The notes beneath the pieces were generated by a model that was not told where the DNA came from, did not search any database, and saw only the letters and a program-made list of their open reading frames with translations. The translations under genes were made by a program, and so were the position numbers. Positions 1-10,140 of a stretch of 64,000 nucleotides of DNA are shown piece after piece; the first letter of the stretch is position 1; every line of letters begins with the position of its first letter. The DNA is taken from contig NZ_JACCFV010000001.1 of the NCBI RefSeq assembly GCF_013410545.1, positions 3,921,008 through 3,985,007 of the forward strand, written 5' to 3'. This DNA is from Pseudoclavibacter chungangensis (GTDB lineage Bacteria > Actinomycetota > Actinomycetes > Actinomycetales > Microbacteriaceae).

Positions 1-87
1 GACGGATCCGTCGACGGGGCGACGACGCCCGCGGAGCTCGTGGTCCGGGAGTCGACGGCGCCGCCGCGGGGGAGTACCCCGGACTGA
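1..87 (+). CDS. LacI-family transcriptional regulator, C-terminal end only (partial)
   Basis: The first 28 codons in frame 1 end at a TGA and include the stretch LVVRESTAPPRG, which is the usual C-terminal signature of LacI/GalR sugar-responsive repressors. The rest of the gene lies upstream of the window. It sits just before an arabinose operon preceded by a perfect LacI-type palindrome, so it is probably the local repressor of that operon; this link is inferred from position. A short GC-rich inverted repeat (94-100 with 107-113) follows the stop and could help terminate transcription. Confidence 0.7.
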   Translation, partial: DGSVDGATTPAELVVRESTAPPRGSTPD

Positions 88-697
88 GGGCGGGGCCGGC
101 CGCGACGCCGGCCTCGGTGGCGGCCCGTCGTGATCGGTCGGGTGGGTGTGTCCCGGGGCGGGGTGGGAGAGGACACGACACTCGTCGTGTTGGTGGATCC
201 GCGGGATGCGTCGGGTGGGGCGTCCTCAGCCGAGGGCAGGGCGGCCGCGACGCGCGTCGACGCGTCGGGCCTGCGTGTCCTGTCGCGCACGTGCACCCCC
301 GACCGAGGCGGGGCACGCCGCAACGCTCGTCGCGACGGCGGGACCCACCGCACGGTGACACCTCCCGCCGACGTCGGAGCCCTCGCCGGCCCCCGGATGC
401 CCGCCGCGCGGTGTCCGGAGCGCGCGACGCCGGTGCCCGCCTTCCTCGGGGCGCGTCTGAGCCGTCGGCTCCCGACGGCTGTGCGGGCCGGTCGGTCGCC
501 CGCTGGTCGCTCGCGGGACCGAGGCGACCGGCGTGACGGCTGCGAGCCGGGGCAAGATTCGAAACGGCTCTTGTTACCGGTAACATCATCGTGGGCAACA
601 CGTTCGGTCCTGCGCCGACACCGCGCACACCCTGACCGGTGCCGCGCGGCACGGCCCGTTCGGGCGACACGACCCGAGATCTCAAGGAGGAGATGGC
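88..697. other. 610-bp intergenic region upstream of the arabinose operon
   Basis: No convincing gene is visible. The open frames here are arginine- and proline-rich products of high GC without recognisable domains. The region holds a short inverted repeat after the regulator stop, the palindromic operator at 572-585, and a strong AAGGAGGA ribosome-binding site at about 684-691 for the binding-protein gene. The operon promoter should lie close to the operator, but I cannot assign -35/-10 boxes with confidence. Confidence 0.5.
572..585. promoter_or_regulatory. LacI-type operator of the arabinose operon
   Basis: TGTTACCGGTAACA is a perfect 14-bp palindrome with a central CG, the typical form of LacI/GalR operators. 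It lies about 110 bp upstream of the first operon gene and downstream of a LacI-family gene end. Repression by that regulator, relieved by arabinose or a derivative, is inferred. Confidence 0.65.
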
Positions 698-1687
698 ATG
701 GCACACAGGAATCGGATCCGATCGCTCATCGGTCTCGCCGCGGCAGGCGCGATGGCGCTCACACTCGGCGCGTGCGCGAGCGGTGGCGACGGCGGTGGCG
801 GCGACACGATCACCGTCGGATTCGTCGCCGTCGGTCCCGAGGGCAACTGGCGCGCGGCGAACGAGGCGAACATCCAAGAGACGTTCTCGGCCGACGCCGG
901 CTTCGACCTCAAGTACGCACCCGCGGCGAACCTCGACCAGAAGTCGCAGATCGATGCCTTCACGTCGTTCGTCGACGAGGGCGTCGACGTGATCCTGCTC
1001 TCGGCAACCGAAGCCACCGGCTGGGAGGATTCGCTCAAGCGCGCGCAGGAGGCGGAGATCCCCCTGGTCCTCATCGACCGCGGTATCGAGCCGGACGACC
1101 CGAGCCTCTATGTCACACGAATCGCGCCCGACAACGTCACGGTCGCCGAGTCCGTCGCGACCTGGGCGGTCGACGAGTTCCCGGACGGCGCGAAGTACTT
1201 CGTGCTCGAGGGTCCCTCGGGCGTCGGCGTCGTGAACGAGCGCAACCAGGGCTGGGACAACGTCGCCGGTGCGGCGACGAAGCTGGAGAAGGTCGGCTCC
1301 CAGACCGCGGACTGGTCGACCGAGGAGGCGAAGAGCGTCTTCGAGACGGTCCTCAAGGACAACGGCAACGACATCCAACTCGTCATCGCCCAGAACGACG
1401 AGATGGGCCTCGGGGCCGTGCAGGCCGTCGAGGAGGCAGGACTCGTGCCCGGTGTGGACGTGAAGATCGCGACGATCGACGGGACGACCCCGGCACTCGA
1501 GGCACTCGCCGCGGGCAAGCTGAGCTTCGTCGCCGAGTACAACCCGCTGTTCGGCCCGACCGCGCTCGAAGCCGTCCAGCAGGTGCTCGCGGGCGAGACC
1601 GTCGAGCCCGACATCACGGTCCCGAGCGTGGTGTTCGCCACCCCCGAGGACGCACAGAAGGCACTCGACGAGGGCCGCGAGTACTGA
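698..1687 (+). CDS. Sugar ABC transporter substrate-binding lipoprotein (YtfQ/AraU-like)
   Basis: A 329-residue periplasmic-binding-protein-like lipoprotein. The N-terminus is a lipoprotein signal peptide (basic start, hydrophobic core, lipobox LGAC with Cys26) followed by a Gly/Asp linker. The mature part follows the Peripla_BP_4 pattern of pentose and galactofuranose binders, with FVAVGPEGNWRAANEA near the start and a late DGTTPALEALAAG segment. It should be anchored outside the membrane and deliver sugar to the two permeases encoded downstream. A strong AAGGAGGA site sits 6 bases before the ATG. Linkage to araD, araB and araA indicates L-arabinose (probably furanose) or arabinosides as substrate; this is inferred from context. 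Confidence 0.88.
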   Translation: MAHRNRIRSLIGLAAAGAMALTLGACASGGDGGGGDTITVGFVAVGPEGNWRAANEANIQETFSADAGFDLKYAPAANLDQKSQIDAFTSFVDEGVDVILLSATEATGWEDSLKRAQEAEIPLVLIDRGIEPDDPSLYVTRIAPDNVTVAESVATWAVDEFPDGAKYFVLEGPSGVGVVNERNQGWDNVAGAATKLEKVGSQTADWSTEEAKSVFETVLKDNGNDIQLVIAQNDEMGLGAVQAVEEAGLVPGVDVKIATIDGTTPALEALAAGKLSFVAEYNPLFGPTALEAVQQVLAGETVEPDITVPSVVFATPEDAQKALDEGREY

Positions 1688-1786
1688 TCCGACACCGACG
1701 GCCGGGCGTCGCCGCCCACCGGGTTCCTTCGGCGAGCCCGCACGACCGCGACGCCCGGCCCGTCGGCCCCACACAACGGAGTGATC

Positions 1787-3456
1787 ATGGACGCACGCAC
1801 GCCCGTCGTCGAGATGACGGGCATCACCATCGCCTTCCCGGGCGTGAAGGCGCTCGACGGTGTCGACTTCCGCCTGCTGCCGGGCGAGGTCCACACCCTC
1901 ATGGGCGAGAACGGCGCCGGCAAGTCGACGCTCATCAAGGCCCTCACCGGGGTCTACCCGATCGATGCGGGCACGATCTCGGTGCTCGGCGAGCCGCGCA
2001 GTTTCCGCACGACCGCCGACGCGCAGGCCGCGGGCATCTCGACCGTGTACCAGGAGGTCAATCTCTGCACGAATCTCGACATCGGCGAGAACCTCATGCT
2101 CGGCCACGAGGTGCGCGGCTGGTTCGGCATCGACTGGCGGGCGACCTACGCCGCCGCGAGGGACGTCCTCGAGGGGATGGGCCTCGGGCACCTCGACCCG
2201 CGCGCACCGCTGTCGAGCATCTCCATCGCGATGCAGCATCTCGTCGCGATCAGCCGCGCGACGGTGACCGACTCCCGTGTGCTCATCCTCGACGAGCCCA
2301 CGTCGAGCCTCGACGCGGGCGAGGTCGCGGCACTCTTCGACGTCATGCGCGATCGCCGCGACCGAGGCGTCGCGATCCTCTTCGTCTCACACTTCCTCGA
2401 TCAGGTGTACGAGATCAGCGACCGCATCACGGTGCTCCGCAACGGCACGTTCGTCGGCGAATACCCGACCGCGGATCTCGACCGGTCGACCCTCATCTCG
2501 CTCATGATCGGCAAGGAGCTCGCGGTCCTCGACTCGATCGATCGGGAGGCGAGCGAGCTCGCCGACCACGAGCCGCGGCGCGTGCTCCTCGAGGCGAACG
2601 GCATCGCACGGAAGGGGCGCGTCGAGCCGACCGATCTCGTCGTCCGGCGCGGTGAGGTGCTCGGTGTCGCCGGGCTCCTCGGATCGGGCCGCACCGAACT
2701 CGCACGGCTCCTCTCCGGAGCCGATCGCGCAGACGCCGGGTCGATCGACATCGACGGGCGGACCGTGACCCTCGCGACACCCGACGCCGGGCTCCGGCAC
2801 GGCATCGCGTACTCGACCGAGAACCGGCGCGACGAGGGCATCGTCGGCGACCTCACGGTGCGCGAGAACCTCATCCTCGCCGTGCAGGCCAGGCGCGGCT
2901 GGGCACGGCCCATCCCGAAGGCCGAGAAGGAACGGATCGTGCAGACCTACATGACCGAACTCGGGGTACGGCCCGCCGACCCCGACCGACCGATCCGCAA
3001 CCTCTCCGGCGGCAATCAACAGAAGGTGCTGCTCGGCCGCTGGCTCGCGACGGGTCCCGAGCTGCTCATCCTCGACGAGCCCACGCGCGGCATCGACATC
3101 GGGGCCAAGGCCGAGATCCAGGAGGCCGTCGTCGAGCTCGCGAAGCAGGGCACCTCCGTCGTCTTCATCTCCTCGGAACTGGAGGAGGTCGTACGGCTGA
3201 GCGAGCGGATCGTCGTCATGAAGGATCACCGCAAGATCGGCGAGATCGAGGTGGATGCGACGACGACGGCGCAGTCGATCGTCGACGCGATCGCGTCGGA
3301 CGGGAGATTGCGGACGGGGACGTGGCCGACGACGGCGGCGAACCCGCCGGACGGATGCCGCGCGACGAGCCGGGCGCCGAGGGCGAGCCTGACGCCGAGG
3401 TCGCTTCCGACATCCCCGACGAACGCGGTGACGACGAACGGGAGACGAGCGCATGA
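1787..3456 (+). CDS. Sugar ABC transporter ATP-binding protein (YtfR/AraG type), apparent frameshift near 3303
   Basis: A double-ATPase of the RbsA/MglA/YtfR type that energises sugar import. The first half has Walker A GENGAGKST (about residues 40-48) and Walker B LILDEPTSSLD. The second half has a degenerate Walker A (LLGSGRTEL), an intact LSGGNQQK signature and LILDEPTRGID; this asymmetry is normal for the family. After IVDAIASDG the frame breaks. One extra base around 3301-3306 (GGGAG) restores an acidic tail that ends in a TGA overlapping the next ATG (ATGA at 3453-3456), as elsewhere in the operon. Without the correction the frame runs into the permease gene as unrelated sequence. GTG 1781 is an alternative start. 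Assembly error is the likeliest cause. Confidence 0.85.
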
Positions 3457-4581
3457 CGACCCCACCACCCGTGCTCGCGGCTCCGGCGCCACCGAAGCCG
3501 CTCGAACGCGGCCGAGATCTGCTCCGGGCGCCGTGGTTCTGGGCCCTCGTCGCGATCGCGCTGCTGCTCGTCGTGAACCTCGTCAAGGATCCCGGCTACC
3601 TCGCGCTGTCGATCAACCCGCAGAACGGGAACCTCGTCGGCAACCTCATCGACATCCTGCGCGTGAGCGCACCCGTCATCATGATCGCGGTCGGCATGTC
3701 GCTCGTCGTCGCGACGCGGGGCATCGACCTGTCGGTCGGTTCGATCATGGTCGTCTCGGGCGCCGTGTCGATGGAGTTCCTGAAGAGCGCCGCCGCGGCC
3801 GACTCGGTCGGTGCGGCACTCGCGGCCGTGGGCCTCGCGCTCCTCGTCAGCACCCTCATCGGTGCCGTCAACGGCGTCCTCATCACGACGCTCGGACTGC
3901 AGCCGTTCATCAGCACACTCATCATGATGCTCGCCGGGCGCGGTATCGCGAAGGTCATCACGGCCGGGCAGAACACGAACGCCGCGAACGCACCGTTCCA
4001 GTGGATCGCGAACGGCTACGTCGTCGGCCTGCCCGTCGTGTTCCTCCTCGCGGTCGGCATCACCGTGCTCGTCGCGCTCATCGTGCGGCGCTCCGCGTTC
4101 GGACTCATGATCGAGGCGATCGGCATCAACCCCGCCGCGAGCCGCATGGCGGGTATCCGCCCCGCGGGGTTCGTCGTCGCGGTCTACACGCTGAGCGGCC
4201 TGCTCGCGGGCATCGCCGGCATCTTCGCCGTCGGCTCGGTCATGACCGTCGACATCTCCCGCACGGGGTACCAGCTCGAACTCGACGCGATCCTCGCCGT
4301 CGTCATCGGCGGCACCTCGCTCGCCGGCGGACGGTTCTCGATCGGCGGTGCGTTCGTCGGGGCACTGCTCATCGCGACGCTCGACAAGACGATCGTGTTC
4401 CTCGGCATCCCGGCCTCGGCGACGCCCGCATTCAAAGGCCGCCGTGATCGTCCTGCTGTGCCTGCTGCAGTCGCAGCGGGTCCGCGCCCTGTTCGCGCGA
4501 CGCCGAGCGGCGACACCGTCCGTCCCGGGCGTCCCGCCCGCCGAGGGCGTCTCACCCACCACCGAAGGGAGCAGCGCATGA
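3453..4581 (+). CDS. Sugar ABC transporter permease 1 (YtfT-like), apparent frameshift near 4435
   Basis: Inner-membrane permease of the BPD_transp_2 (RbsC/YtfT) family with about eight to ten hydrophobic segments and the family motif GIDLSVGSIM after the second segment. The start overlaps the ATPase stop (ATGA). After ATPAFK the frame breaks. Removing one A from the AAA at about 4433-4435 gives the usual last membrane segment (AAVIVLLCLLQSQRVRALF) and a TGA overlapping the next ATG at 4578. Read literally, the sequence fuses both permeases into one 721-residue frame, which is not a credible protein. The two permeases are expected to form the heterodimeric channel. Confidence 0.85.
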
Positions 4582-5618
4582 CCGCGACACCGATCGCGAG
4601 CCGCATTCCCGCGGCACAGCGACTCGTCGAGCGGACGAGGACCGCGTTCCGCTCCAACCCGTCCGTGCTGCCGACGCTCGCGGCCGTCGTCATCACGATC
4701 GCGATGATCGTATACGGCGAGATCGCGTACGGCCGCATCCTGCAGTACAACACGCTGTCGAACCTGCTCATCAACAACGCACACGTCATCATCCTCGCGG
4801 TCGGCATGACGTTCGTGATCCTCACAGGCGGCATCGACCTCTCGGTCGGCGCGGTCATCGCCGTGTCCTCCGTCGCGGGCGTCATGCTCGCGAACGCCGG
4901 CTGGAACCCCTGGCTCGCCGTGCTCGTGATGATCCTCATCGGGACCGCGACCGGCGCGGTGTCCGGCGTCCTCATCCAGTACTTCGATGTGCAACCGTTC
5001 ATCGCGACGCTCGCGATGATGTTCCTTGGCCGCGGCCTCGCGTCCATCCTCAGCACCGAGCCCCAGCGGCTCGCCGACGACTCCCCGATGCGCGCGCTCG
5101 GTGCGCCGATCACGATCATCGACGGGCCGAAGGTGAACGATCTCGTCGTGACGGGCGGTGTCGTCATCGCGGTCGCCCTCGTGCTCGCCGCCCTGTTCGT
5201 CCTGCACCGCACGCGCCTCGGGCGCACCGTGTACGCGATCGGCGGGTCGGAGGCGTCGGCGAAGCTTATGGGCCTGCCCGTGCACCGCACGAAGCTCACC
5301 GTCTACCTCGTGAGCGGCACGCTCGCGGGCGTCGCCGCCGTGGTCTACACGGCGCGGCTCGGCATCGGGCAGAACATCACGGGCATCGGTTGGGAGCTCG
5401 ACGCGATCGCCGCGACGGTCATCGGCGGCACCCTGCTCACCGGCGGCGCGGGCTTCGTGCTCGGCTCGGTCGTCGGGGCGATCGTGCTCGGCCTCATGAA
5501 CGTGCTCATCACGCGCGACGGCACGATCAAGCCGGAGACGGTGACGATCATCACGGGCGGCATCCTGCTCGTGTTCGTGCTGCTCCAGCGTGCGGTGACG
5601 CGACGGAAGGACGAATGA
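4578..5618 (+). CDS. Sugar ABC transporter permease 2 (YjfF-like)
   Basis: A 346-residue permease of the same BPD_transp_2 family as the preceding gene, with the conserved GGIDLSVGAVI motif, GWELDAIAATVIGGT, and a hydrophobic C-terminus ending RRKDE. The paired permease arrangement is that of the ytfQRT-yjfF (galactofuranose) and araUVWZ-type (arabinose) importers, whereas classic araFGH or rbs systems have one permease. It is translationally coupled on both sides: ATGA with the upstream permease once the frame there is corrected, and ATGA with araD. Confidence 0.88.
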   Translation: MTATPIASRIPAAQRLVERTRTAFRSNPSVLPTLAAVVITIAMIVYGEIAYGRILQYNTLSNLLINNAHVIILAVGMTFVILTGGIDLSVGAVIAVSSVAGVMLANAGWNPWLAVLVMILIGTATGAVSGVLIQYFDVQPFIATLAMMFLGRGLASILSTEPQRLADDSPMRALGAPITIIDGPKVNDLVVTGGVVIAVALVLAALFVLHRTRLGRTVYAIGGSEASAKLMGLPVHRTKLTVYLVSGTLAGVAAVVYTARLGIGQNITGIGWELDAIAATVIGGTLLTGGAGFVLGSVVGAIVLGLMNVLITRDGTIKPETVTIITGGILLVFVLLQRAVTRRKDE

Positions 5619-6430
5619 TGGACGAGCGCACGGACGACGTCGCCGACGGCACCACTACGGACGCGGACCTCGCCGGCGCCCGCCCGGCGGCAGCCGACCG
5701 CGACGAGCGCGACCTCGTCGACGACAGAGCCGGGCACGACGACCTGGACGCGCGCATCGACGCGGTGCGGCGCGACGTCGCGGCGTTGCACGCCGAGCTC
5801 GTCCGCTACGGCCTCGTCGTGTGGACCGGCGGCAACGTGTCCGGACGCGTTCCGGGCGCCGAGCTGTTCGTCATCAAGCCCTCGGGGGTGTCGTACGACG
5901 AACTCGCGCCCGAGAACATGATCGTCTGCGACCTGGACGGCCGGGCCGTGCCCGGATCGCCGGGCAGCGAGCGCAGTCCGTCGAGCGACACAGCGGCGCA
6001 CGCGTACGTGTACCGGCACATGCCCGAGGTCGGTGGCGTCGTCCACACGCACTCGACGTTCGCGGTCGCCTGGGCGGCGCGCGGCGAGGAGATCCCGTGC
6101 GTCATCACGGCGATGGCCGACGAGTTCGGTGGTCCCGTGCCCGTCGGACCGTTCGCGATCATCGGCGACGACTCGATCGGGCGGGGCATCGTCGAGACGC
6201 TGTCCGGCCACCGGAGCCGTGCCGTGCTCATGCGCGGCCACGGGCCGTTCACGATCGGTGTGTCGCCGCGCGACGCGGTGAAGGCGGCCGTCATGGTCGA
6301 GGACGTCGCGCGCTCCGTGCACCACGCGCTCGAGGCGGGGCCCGTCGAACCGCTCCCCGTCGACGCGATCGACCGGCTGTACGAGCGCTACCAGCACGTG
6401 TACGGCCAGGCGGGGGACGAGCGACGATGA
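5615..6430 (+). CDS. araD: L-ribulose-5-phosphate 4-epimerase
   Basis: Class II aldolase/adducin family enzyme that converts L-ribulose 5-phosphate to D-xylulose 5-phosphate, the last step of arabinose entry into the pentose phosphate pathway. Visible motifs are [25 protein letters not shown], the zinc-binding HTHS and a later [10 protein letters not shown] carrying the third histidine. At 271 residues it is about 40 longer than usual, because of an acidic low-complexity N-terminal extension before DLDARIDAV. The start at 5615 (or the adjacent ATG at 5618) overlaps the permease stop. The stop overlaps the next start. Confidence 0.92.
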   Translation: MMDERTDDVADGTTTDADLAGARPAAADRDERDLVDDRAGHDDLDARIDAVRRDVAALHAELVRYGLVVWTGGNVSGRVPGAELFVIKPSGVSYDELAPENMIVCDLDGRAVPGSPGSERSPSSDTAAHAYVYRHMPEVGGVVHTHSTFAVAWAARGEEIPCVITAMADEFGGPVPVGPFAIIGDDSIGRGIVETLSGHRSRAVLMRGHGPFTIGVSPRDAVKAAVMVEDVARSVHHALEAGPVEPLPVDAIDRLYERYQHVYGQAGDERR

Positions 6431-8037
6431 GCGCCGCCGATCTCGTCAGCGACGGCCGTGCGACGCTCGGCATCGAGCTCGGCTCGACGCGCATCAAGGC
6501 GTGCCTCGTCGGCGAGGATCCGCACGACGTCCTCGCGGTCGGCGTGCACGCGTGGGAGAACGAGTTCGTCGACGGCATCTGGACGTACGCACTCGACGCC
6601 GTGCACGAGGGGCTCCGGCTCGCCTACGCGGATCTCGTGCGGGACGTGCAGGGCCGGTACGGGGTCGTCCCCACCGCGTTCGCGGCGATGGGCGTGTCCG
6701 CCATGATGCACGGCTACCTCGCGTTCGATACCGCGGGCCGTCAGCTCGTGCCGTTCCGGACGTGGCGCAACACGTCCACGAGGGTCGCGTCCGCGCAACT
6801 CGGGGACGCGCTCGGGCTCGACATCCCGCTGCGCTGGTCGATCGCGCACGTCCACCAGGCGGTGCTCGACGAGGAGGCACACGTTCCCGAACTCGACGCC
6901 GTCACGACGCTCGCCGGATACGTCCACGAGCGGCTCACGGGGCGCCGAGTGCTCGGGATCGGCGATGCCTCCGGCATGTTCCCGATCGACACCGCGCGCG
7001 GCGACTACGACGCCGCGGCGCTCGACGCGTACGAACGCCTCGCGGCGGGCCAGCTGCCGCGACCGCTCCGGCACCTGCTGCCCGAGGTGCTCCCGGCCGG
7101 GCGACCCGCGGGCGTCCTCACCGCGGCGGGCGCCGTGCTGCTCGATCCGAGCGGCACGCTGCGGCCCGGCGTCCCACTCTGCCCGCCCGAGGGCGATGCG
7201 GGCACGGGCATGGTCGCGACGAACGCGATCACGCCGCGCACCGCGAACGTGAGCGTCGGGACGAGCGTGTTCGCGATGGTCGTCCTCGACCGTCCGCTCA
7301 CGGCCCGCCACGAGGAACTCGATCTCGTCACGACGCCCGACGGCGAACCCGTTGCGATGGTGCACTGCAACAACGGGGCGAGCGAACTCGCCGCGTGGGT
7401 CGGACTGTTCGCGCGCTTCGCATCGGCCGCGGGCCTCGCGCTCGAGCCGGACGTGGCGTTCGCCGTGCTCCTCCGCGAGGCCCTCGACGGGGACGCCGAC
7501 GCGGGCGGGCTCCTCGCGTACAACCACCTCGCGGGCGAGCCCGTCGTCGGCCTCGACGAGGGGCGCCCGCTGTTCGTGCGGACCCCGGACAGCTCGTTCA
7601 CCCTCGCGAACACCGTGCGCGCACAGCTGTACGGCGTGTTCGCGGGACTCGCGATCGGCATGCGCGTGCTCACGGACGAGGGCGTCACCCTCGAACGCGT
7701 GCTCGCCCACGGCGGGCTGTTCCGCACCGAGGGCGTCGCGCAGCGCACCCTCGCCGCCGCGCTCGAGGCGCCCGTCGCGGTCTCCTCGAACGCCTCCGAG
7801 GGCGGCGCATGGGGCATCGCGGTGCTCGCCTCGTATCTCGCCCACGCGCAACGCACATCGTTGCGCGACTACCTCGACGACGTGTTCCGCGCCACCGCGA
7901 CGAACGTCGTCGACCCCGATGCCGGCGACGCCGCCGGCTTCGGCAGCTATCTCGAGCGGTACCGGGCGGGACTCGCGGTCGAGGCCGCGGCGACGCGTGC
8001 GCTGCCGATCACCGACCGACCAAAGGGAGCAGCATGA
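6427..8037 (+). CDS. araB: FGGY-family L-ribulokinase
   Basis: A 536-residue FGGY carbohydrate kinase. The N-terminal ATPase-fold motif is [16 protein letters not shown]; the substrate region includes [10 protein letters not shown] and a later [14 protein letters not shown]; the C-terminal domain has the glycine-rich [19 protein letters not shown] and [10 protein letters not shown]. Between araD and araA it must supply ribulose phosphorylation, so L-ribulokinase is the natural role. The sequence looks nearer to the xylulokinase-like branch than to E. coli AraB, so the exact name rests partly on context. Both ends overlap neighbouring genes by ATGA. Confidence 0.87.
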   Translation: MSAADLVSDGRATLGIELGSTRIKACLVGEDPHDVLAVGVHAWENEFVDGIWTYALDAVHEGLRLAYADLVRDVQGRYGVVPTAFAAMGVSAMMHGYLAFDTAGRQLVPFRTWRNTSTRVASAQLGDALGLDIPLRWSIAHVHQAVLDEEAHVPELDAVTTLAGYVHERLTGRRVLGIGDASGMFPIDTARGDYDAAALDAYERLAAGQLPRPLRHLLPEVLPAGRPAGVLTAAGAVLLDPSGTLRPGVPLCPPEGDAGTGMVATNAITPRTANVSVGTSVFAMVVLDRPLTARHEELDLVTTPDGEPVAMVHCNNGASELAAWVGLFARFASAAGLALEPDVAFAVLLREALDGDADAGGLLAYNHLAGEPVVGLDEGRPLFVRTPDSSFTLANTVRAQLYGVFAGLAIGMRVLTDEGVTLERVLAHGGLFRTEGVAQRTLAAALEAPVAVSSNASEGGAWGIAVLASYLAHAQRTSLRDYLDDVFRATATNVVDPDAGDAAGFGSYLERYRAGLAVEAAATRALPITDRPKGAA

Positions 8038-9545
8038 GCCGCAGTCCACTCACCACCACGCTCGACGGCTACGAGGTGTGGTTCGTCACCGGCAGCCAGA
8101 GCCTCTACGGCGAGGAGACGCTGCGGCAGGTGGCCGAGCAATCGCGCACCGTCGTCGAGGGGCTCGCCGAGCTTCCCGTGCGCGTCGTGTGGAAGCCCGT
8201 CCTGACCGATCCCGACGCGATCCGGCGCCTCGCCCTCGAGGCGAACGCCGACGACACCGTCATCGGCGTCATCGCCTGGATGCACACGTTCAGCCCCGCG
8301 AAGATGTGGATCGCGGGCCTCGAACGGCTCGCGAAGCCGCTGCTCCACCTGCACACGCAGGCCAACGTCGAGCTGCCCTGGGACGAGATCGACTTCGACT
8401 TCATGAACCTCAACCAGGCCGCGCACGGCGACCGCGAGTTCGGGTACATCCAGACGCGGCTGGGTGTGCCGCGCAAGACGGTCGTCGGGCACGTACACAA
8501 CGCCGCCGTGCGCTCGTCGATCGAGACGTGGCAGCGGGCCGCCGCCGGACGCCAGGCCGCGCAGACGCTGAAACTCGCGCGCTTCGGCGACAACATGCGC
8601 TTCGTCGCCGTGACCGAGGGCGACAAGACGGAGGCCGAGATCCGCTTCGGCGTGCAGGTCAACACGTGGGGTGTGAACGATCTCGCGGCGGCCGTCGACG
8701 CGGCGACGGCCGCCGAGGTCGACGCGCTCGTCGAGGAGTACCTGGACCGCTACGACGTCGCACCCGAGCTGCTCCCCGGTGCCGAGCGGCACGCCTCGCT
8801 GCGGGACGGCGCGGCGATCGAACTCGGCCTGCGCTCCTTCCTCGAGGAGGGTGGCTTCGGGGCCTTCACGACGTCGTTCGAGGACCTCGGGGCGCTCCGG
8901 CAGCTTCCGGGGCTCGCGGTGCAGCGACTCATGGCCGAGGGGTACGGCTTCGGCGCGGAGGGCGATTGGAAGACCGCGATCCTCGTGCGCGTCGCGAACG
9001 TCATGGGTGCCGGCCTGCCGGGCGGCGCGAGCCTCATGGAGGACTACACCTACGACCTCGTCGAGGGCGAGGAGCGCATCCTCGGCGCCCACATGCTGGA
9101 GGTCTCGCCGTCGCTCACGACCGCACGGCCCCGCCTCGAGGTGCACCCGCTCGGTATCGGCGGCAAGGACGATCCGGTGCGGCTCGTCTTCACCGCCGAT
9201 CCGGGCCCGGCTGTCGTCGTCGCGCTGAGCGATCTGCGCGAGCGCTTCCGTCTCGTTGCGAACGTCGTCGAGAACGTCGAGTCGCCGGAACTGCCAAAGC
9301 TCCCCGTCGGGCGGGCCGTGTGGCGGCCGGCACCGGATCTTGCGACGTCGGCAGCGTGCTGGCTCACGGCGGGCGCGGCGCACCACACGGTCATGTCGAC
9401 GGCCGTCGGGATCGAGGCGTTCCAGGACTTCGCGGACATGACGCGCACGGAGCTCGTCGTGATCGACGAGTCGACGACCGTCCGCGGCTTCGCCGACGCG
9501 CTCCGTTGGAACCAGGCCTACTGGCGACTGGCCCAGGGCCTGTAA
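8034..9545 (+). CDS. araA: L-arabinose isomerase
   Basis: A 503-residue enzyme, the usual family length, isomerising L-arabinose to L-ribulose in the cytoplasm. Recognisable segments are [11 protein letters not shown] at the N-terminus, the metal-site neighbourhoods [15 protein letters not shown] and [16 protein letters not shown] followed by GAHMLEV, and the C-terminal AAHHTVMST histidine region. An AAGGGAG ribosome-binding site precedes the ATG, which overlaps the kinase stop. It is the last gene of the operon; a 57-bp perfect hairpin follows 46 bp downstream. Confidence 0.96.
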   Translation: MSRSPLTTTLDGYEVWFVTGSQSLYGEETLRQVAEQSRTVVEGLAELPVRVVWKPVLTDPDAIRRLALEANADDTVIGVIAWMHTFSPAKMWIAGLERLAKPLLHLHTQANVELPWDEIDFDFMNLNQAAHGDREFGYIQTRLGVPRKTVVGHVHNAAVRSSIETWQRAAAGRQAAQTLKLARFGDNMRFVAVTEGDKTEAEIRFGVQVNTWGVNDLAAAVDAATAAEVDALVEEYLDRYDVAPELLPGAERHASLRDGAAIELGLRSFLEEGGFGAFTTSFEDLGALRQLPGLAVQRLMAEGYGFGAEGDWKTAILVRVANVMGAGLPGGASLMEDYTYDLVEGEERILGAHMLEVSPSLTTARPRLEVHPLGIGGKDDPVRLVFTADPGPAVVVALSDLRERFRLVANVVENVESPELPKLPVGRAVWRPAPDLATSAACWLTAGAAHHTVMSTAVGIEAFQDFADMTRTELVVIDESTTVRGFADALRWNQAYWRLAQGL

Positions 9546-9591
9546 CGAGACGCCCTGCAGCGCGCGCCACAGCCGAGCGCGCCGCCGCCGG

Positions 9592-9648
9592 GTTCCGGGT
9601 GGTTCTCGGGGTTCCGGGTGCCCCGGAACCCCGAGAACCACCCGGAAC
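9592..9648. repeat. 57-bp hairpin element (27-nt arms, 3-nt loop), copy 1
   Basis: A perfect inverted repeat: 27-base arms (9592-9618 and 9622-9648) around the loop TGC, starting GTTCCGGGTGGTTCTCGGGG. It lies between the convergent araA and isochorismatase-like genes. It could act as a bidirectional terminator, although no clear T-run follows. A second copy is at 11802-11858 and a structural analogue at 38018-38074. Confidence 0.85.
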
Positions 9649-9663
9649 GCGAATGGGCGCGGC

Positions 9664-10140
9664 TCAGCGCACGTGTGCGCCGAGTGATGTGAGTGCGCGG
9701 AGGCCCGCGTCGTGATTCGCCGCGGTGTCGGATCGACAGGCATCGGCGATCACCGTGACCTCGAAGCCCAGTCGGTGCGCCGATCTCGCGGCGTGGAGGA
9801 CGCCGTGATCGGTGAGCAGGCCCGTCAGCACCACGTGCGCGACGCCCCGAATGCGCAGGTTCGTCTCGAGATCGGGGTCGTCGAACGCATCGCGGCCCGA
9901 CTTGCTGAGCACGAGCGCGTCCGCCGGCGGCGCGAGCGCGGGGATGAACCGGGCTTCCGCGGACCGCGGGTCACCGCGCTCGCCGCCGTCCGCGTCGAGG
10001 TAGCGGAGGCAGAACAGGTGGGCGCCGCGCGCACGCTGCGCGACGCGCACCCGCTCCGCACGGGTGACGACCGCCGGATCGTCGACGAGCGCGACGATCC
10101 ACCCCTGGAAGTCGATCTCGAGCAGCGCGGTGCCGGGCAT
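9664..10140 (-). CDS. Isochorismatase-like cysteine hydrolase family protein
   Basis: A 158-residue protein with the compact isochorismatase fold pattern: an early catalytic-type Asp in LEIDFQGW, a Lys in VLSKSGRDAF, and the late VVLTGLLTDHGVLHAARSA segment. At the usual nucleophile position (TDxCV in nicotinamidase-type hydrolases) this protein has Gly (TDHGV), which resembles true isochorismatases rather than Cys hydrolases. The substrate is unknown. The start overlaps the aldo-keto reductase stop (TGATG), so the two are co-translated under the MerR gene. Confidence 0.75.
   Translation of the reverse strand: MPGTALLEIDFQGWIVALVDDPAVVTRAERVRVAQRARGAHLFCLRYLDADGGERGDPRSAEARFIPALAPPADALVLSKSGRDAFDDPDLETNLRIRGVAHVVLTGLLTDHGVLHAARSAHRLGFEVTVIADACRSDTAANHDAGLRALTSLGAHVR

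Noticed and set aside
3216-5285. A 689-codon minus-strand open frame opposite the sugar permeases
   Set aside because: Its composition is Asp/Arg/His-rich low complexity and it is the mirror of two strongly conserved permease genes. No RBS or domain.
3453-5618. A single 721-residue double permease
   Set aside because: The joining region after ATPAFK is Arg/Pro-rich and out of frame with the family. One-base correction gives two normal permeases with an ATGA overlap.
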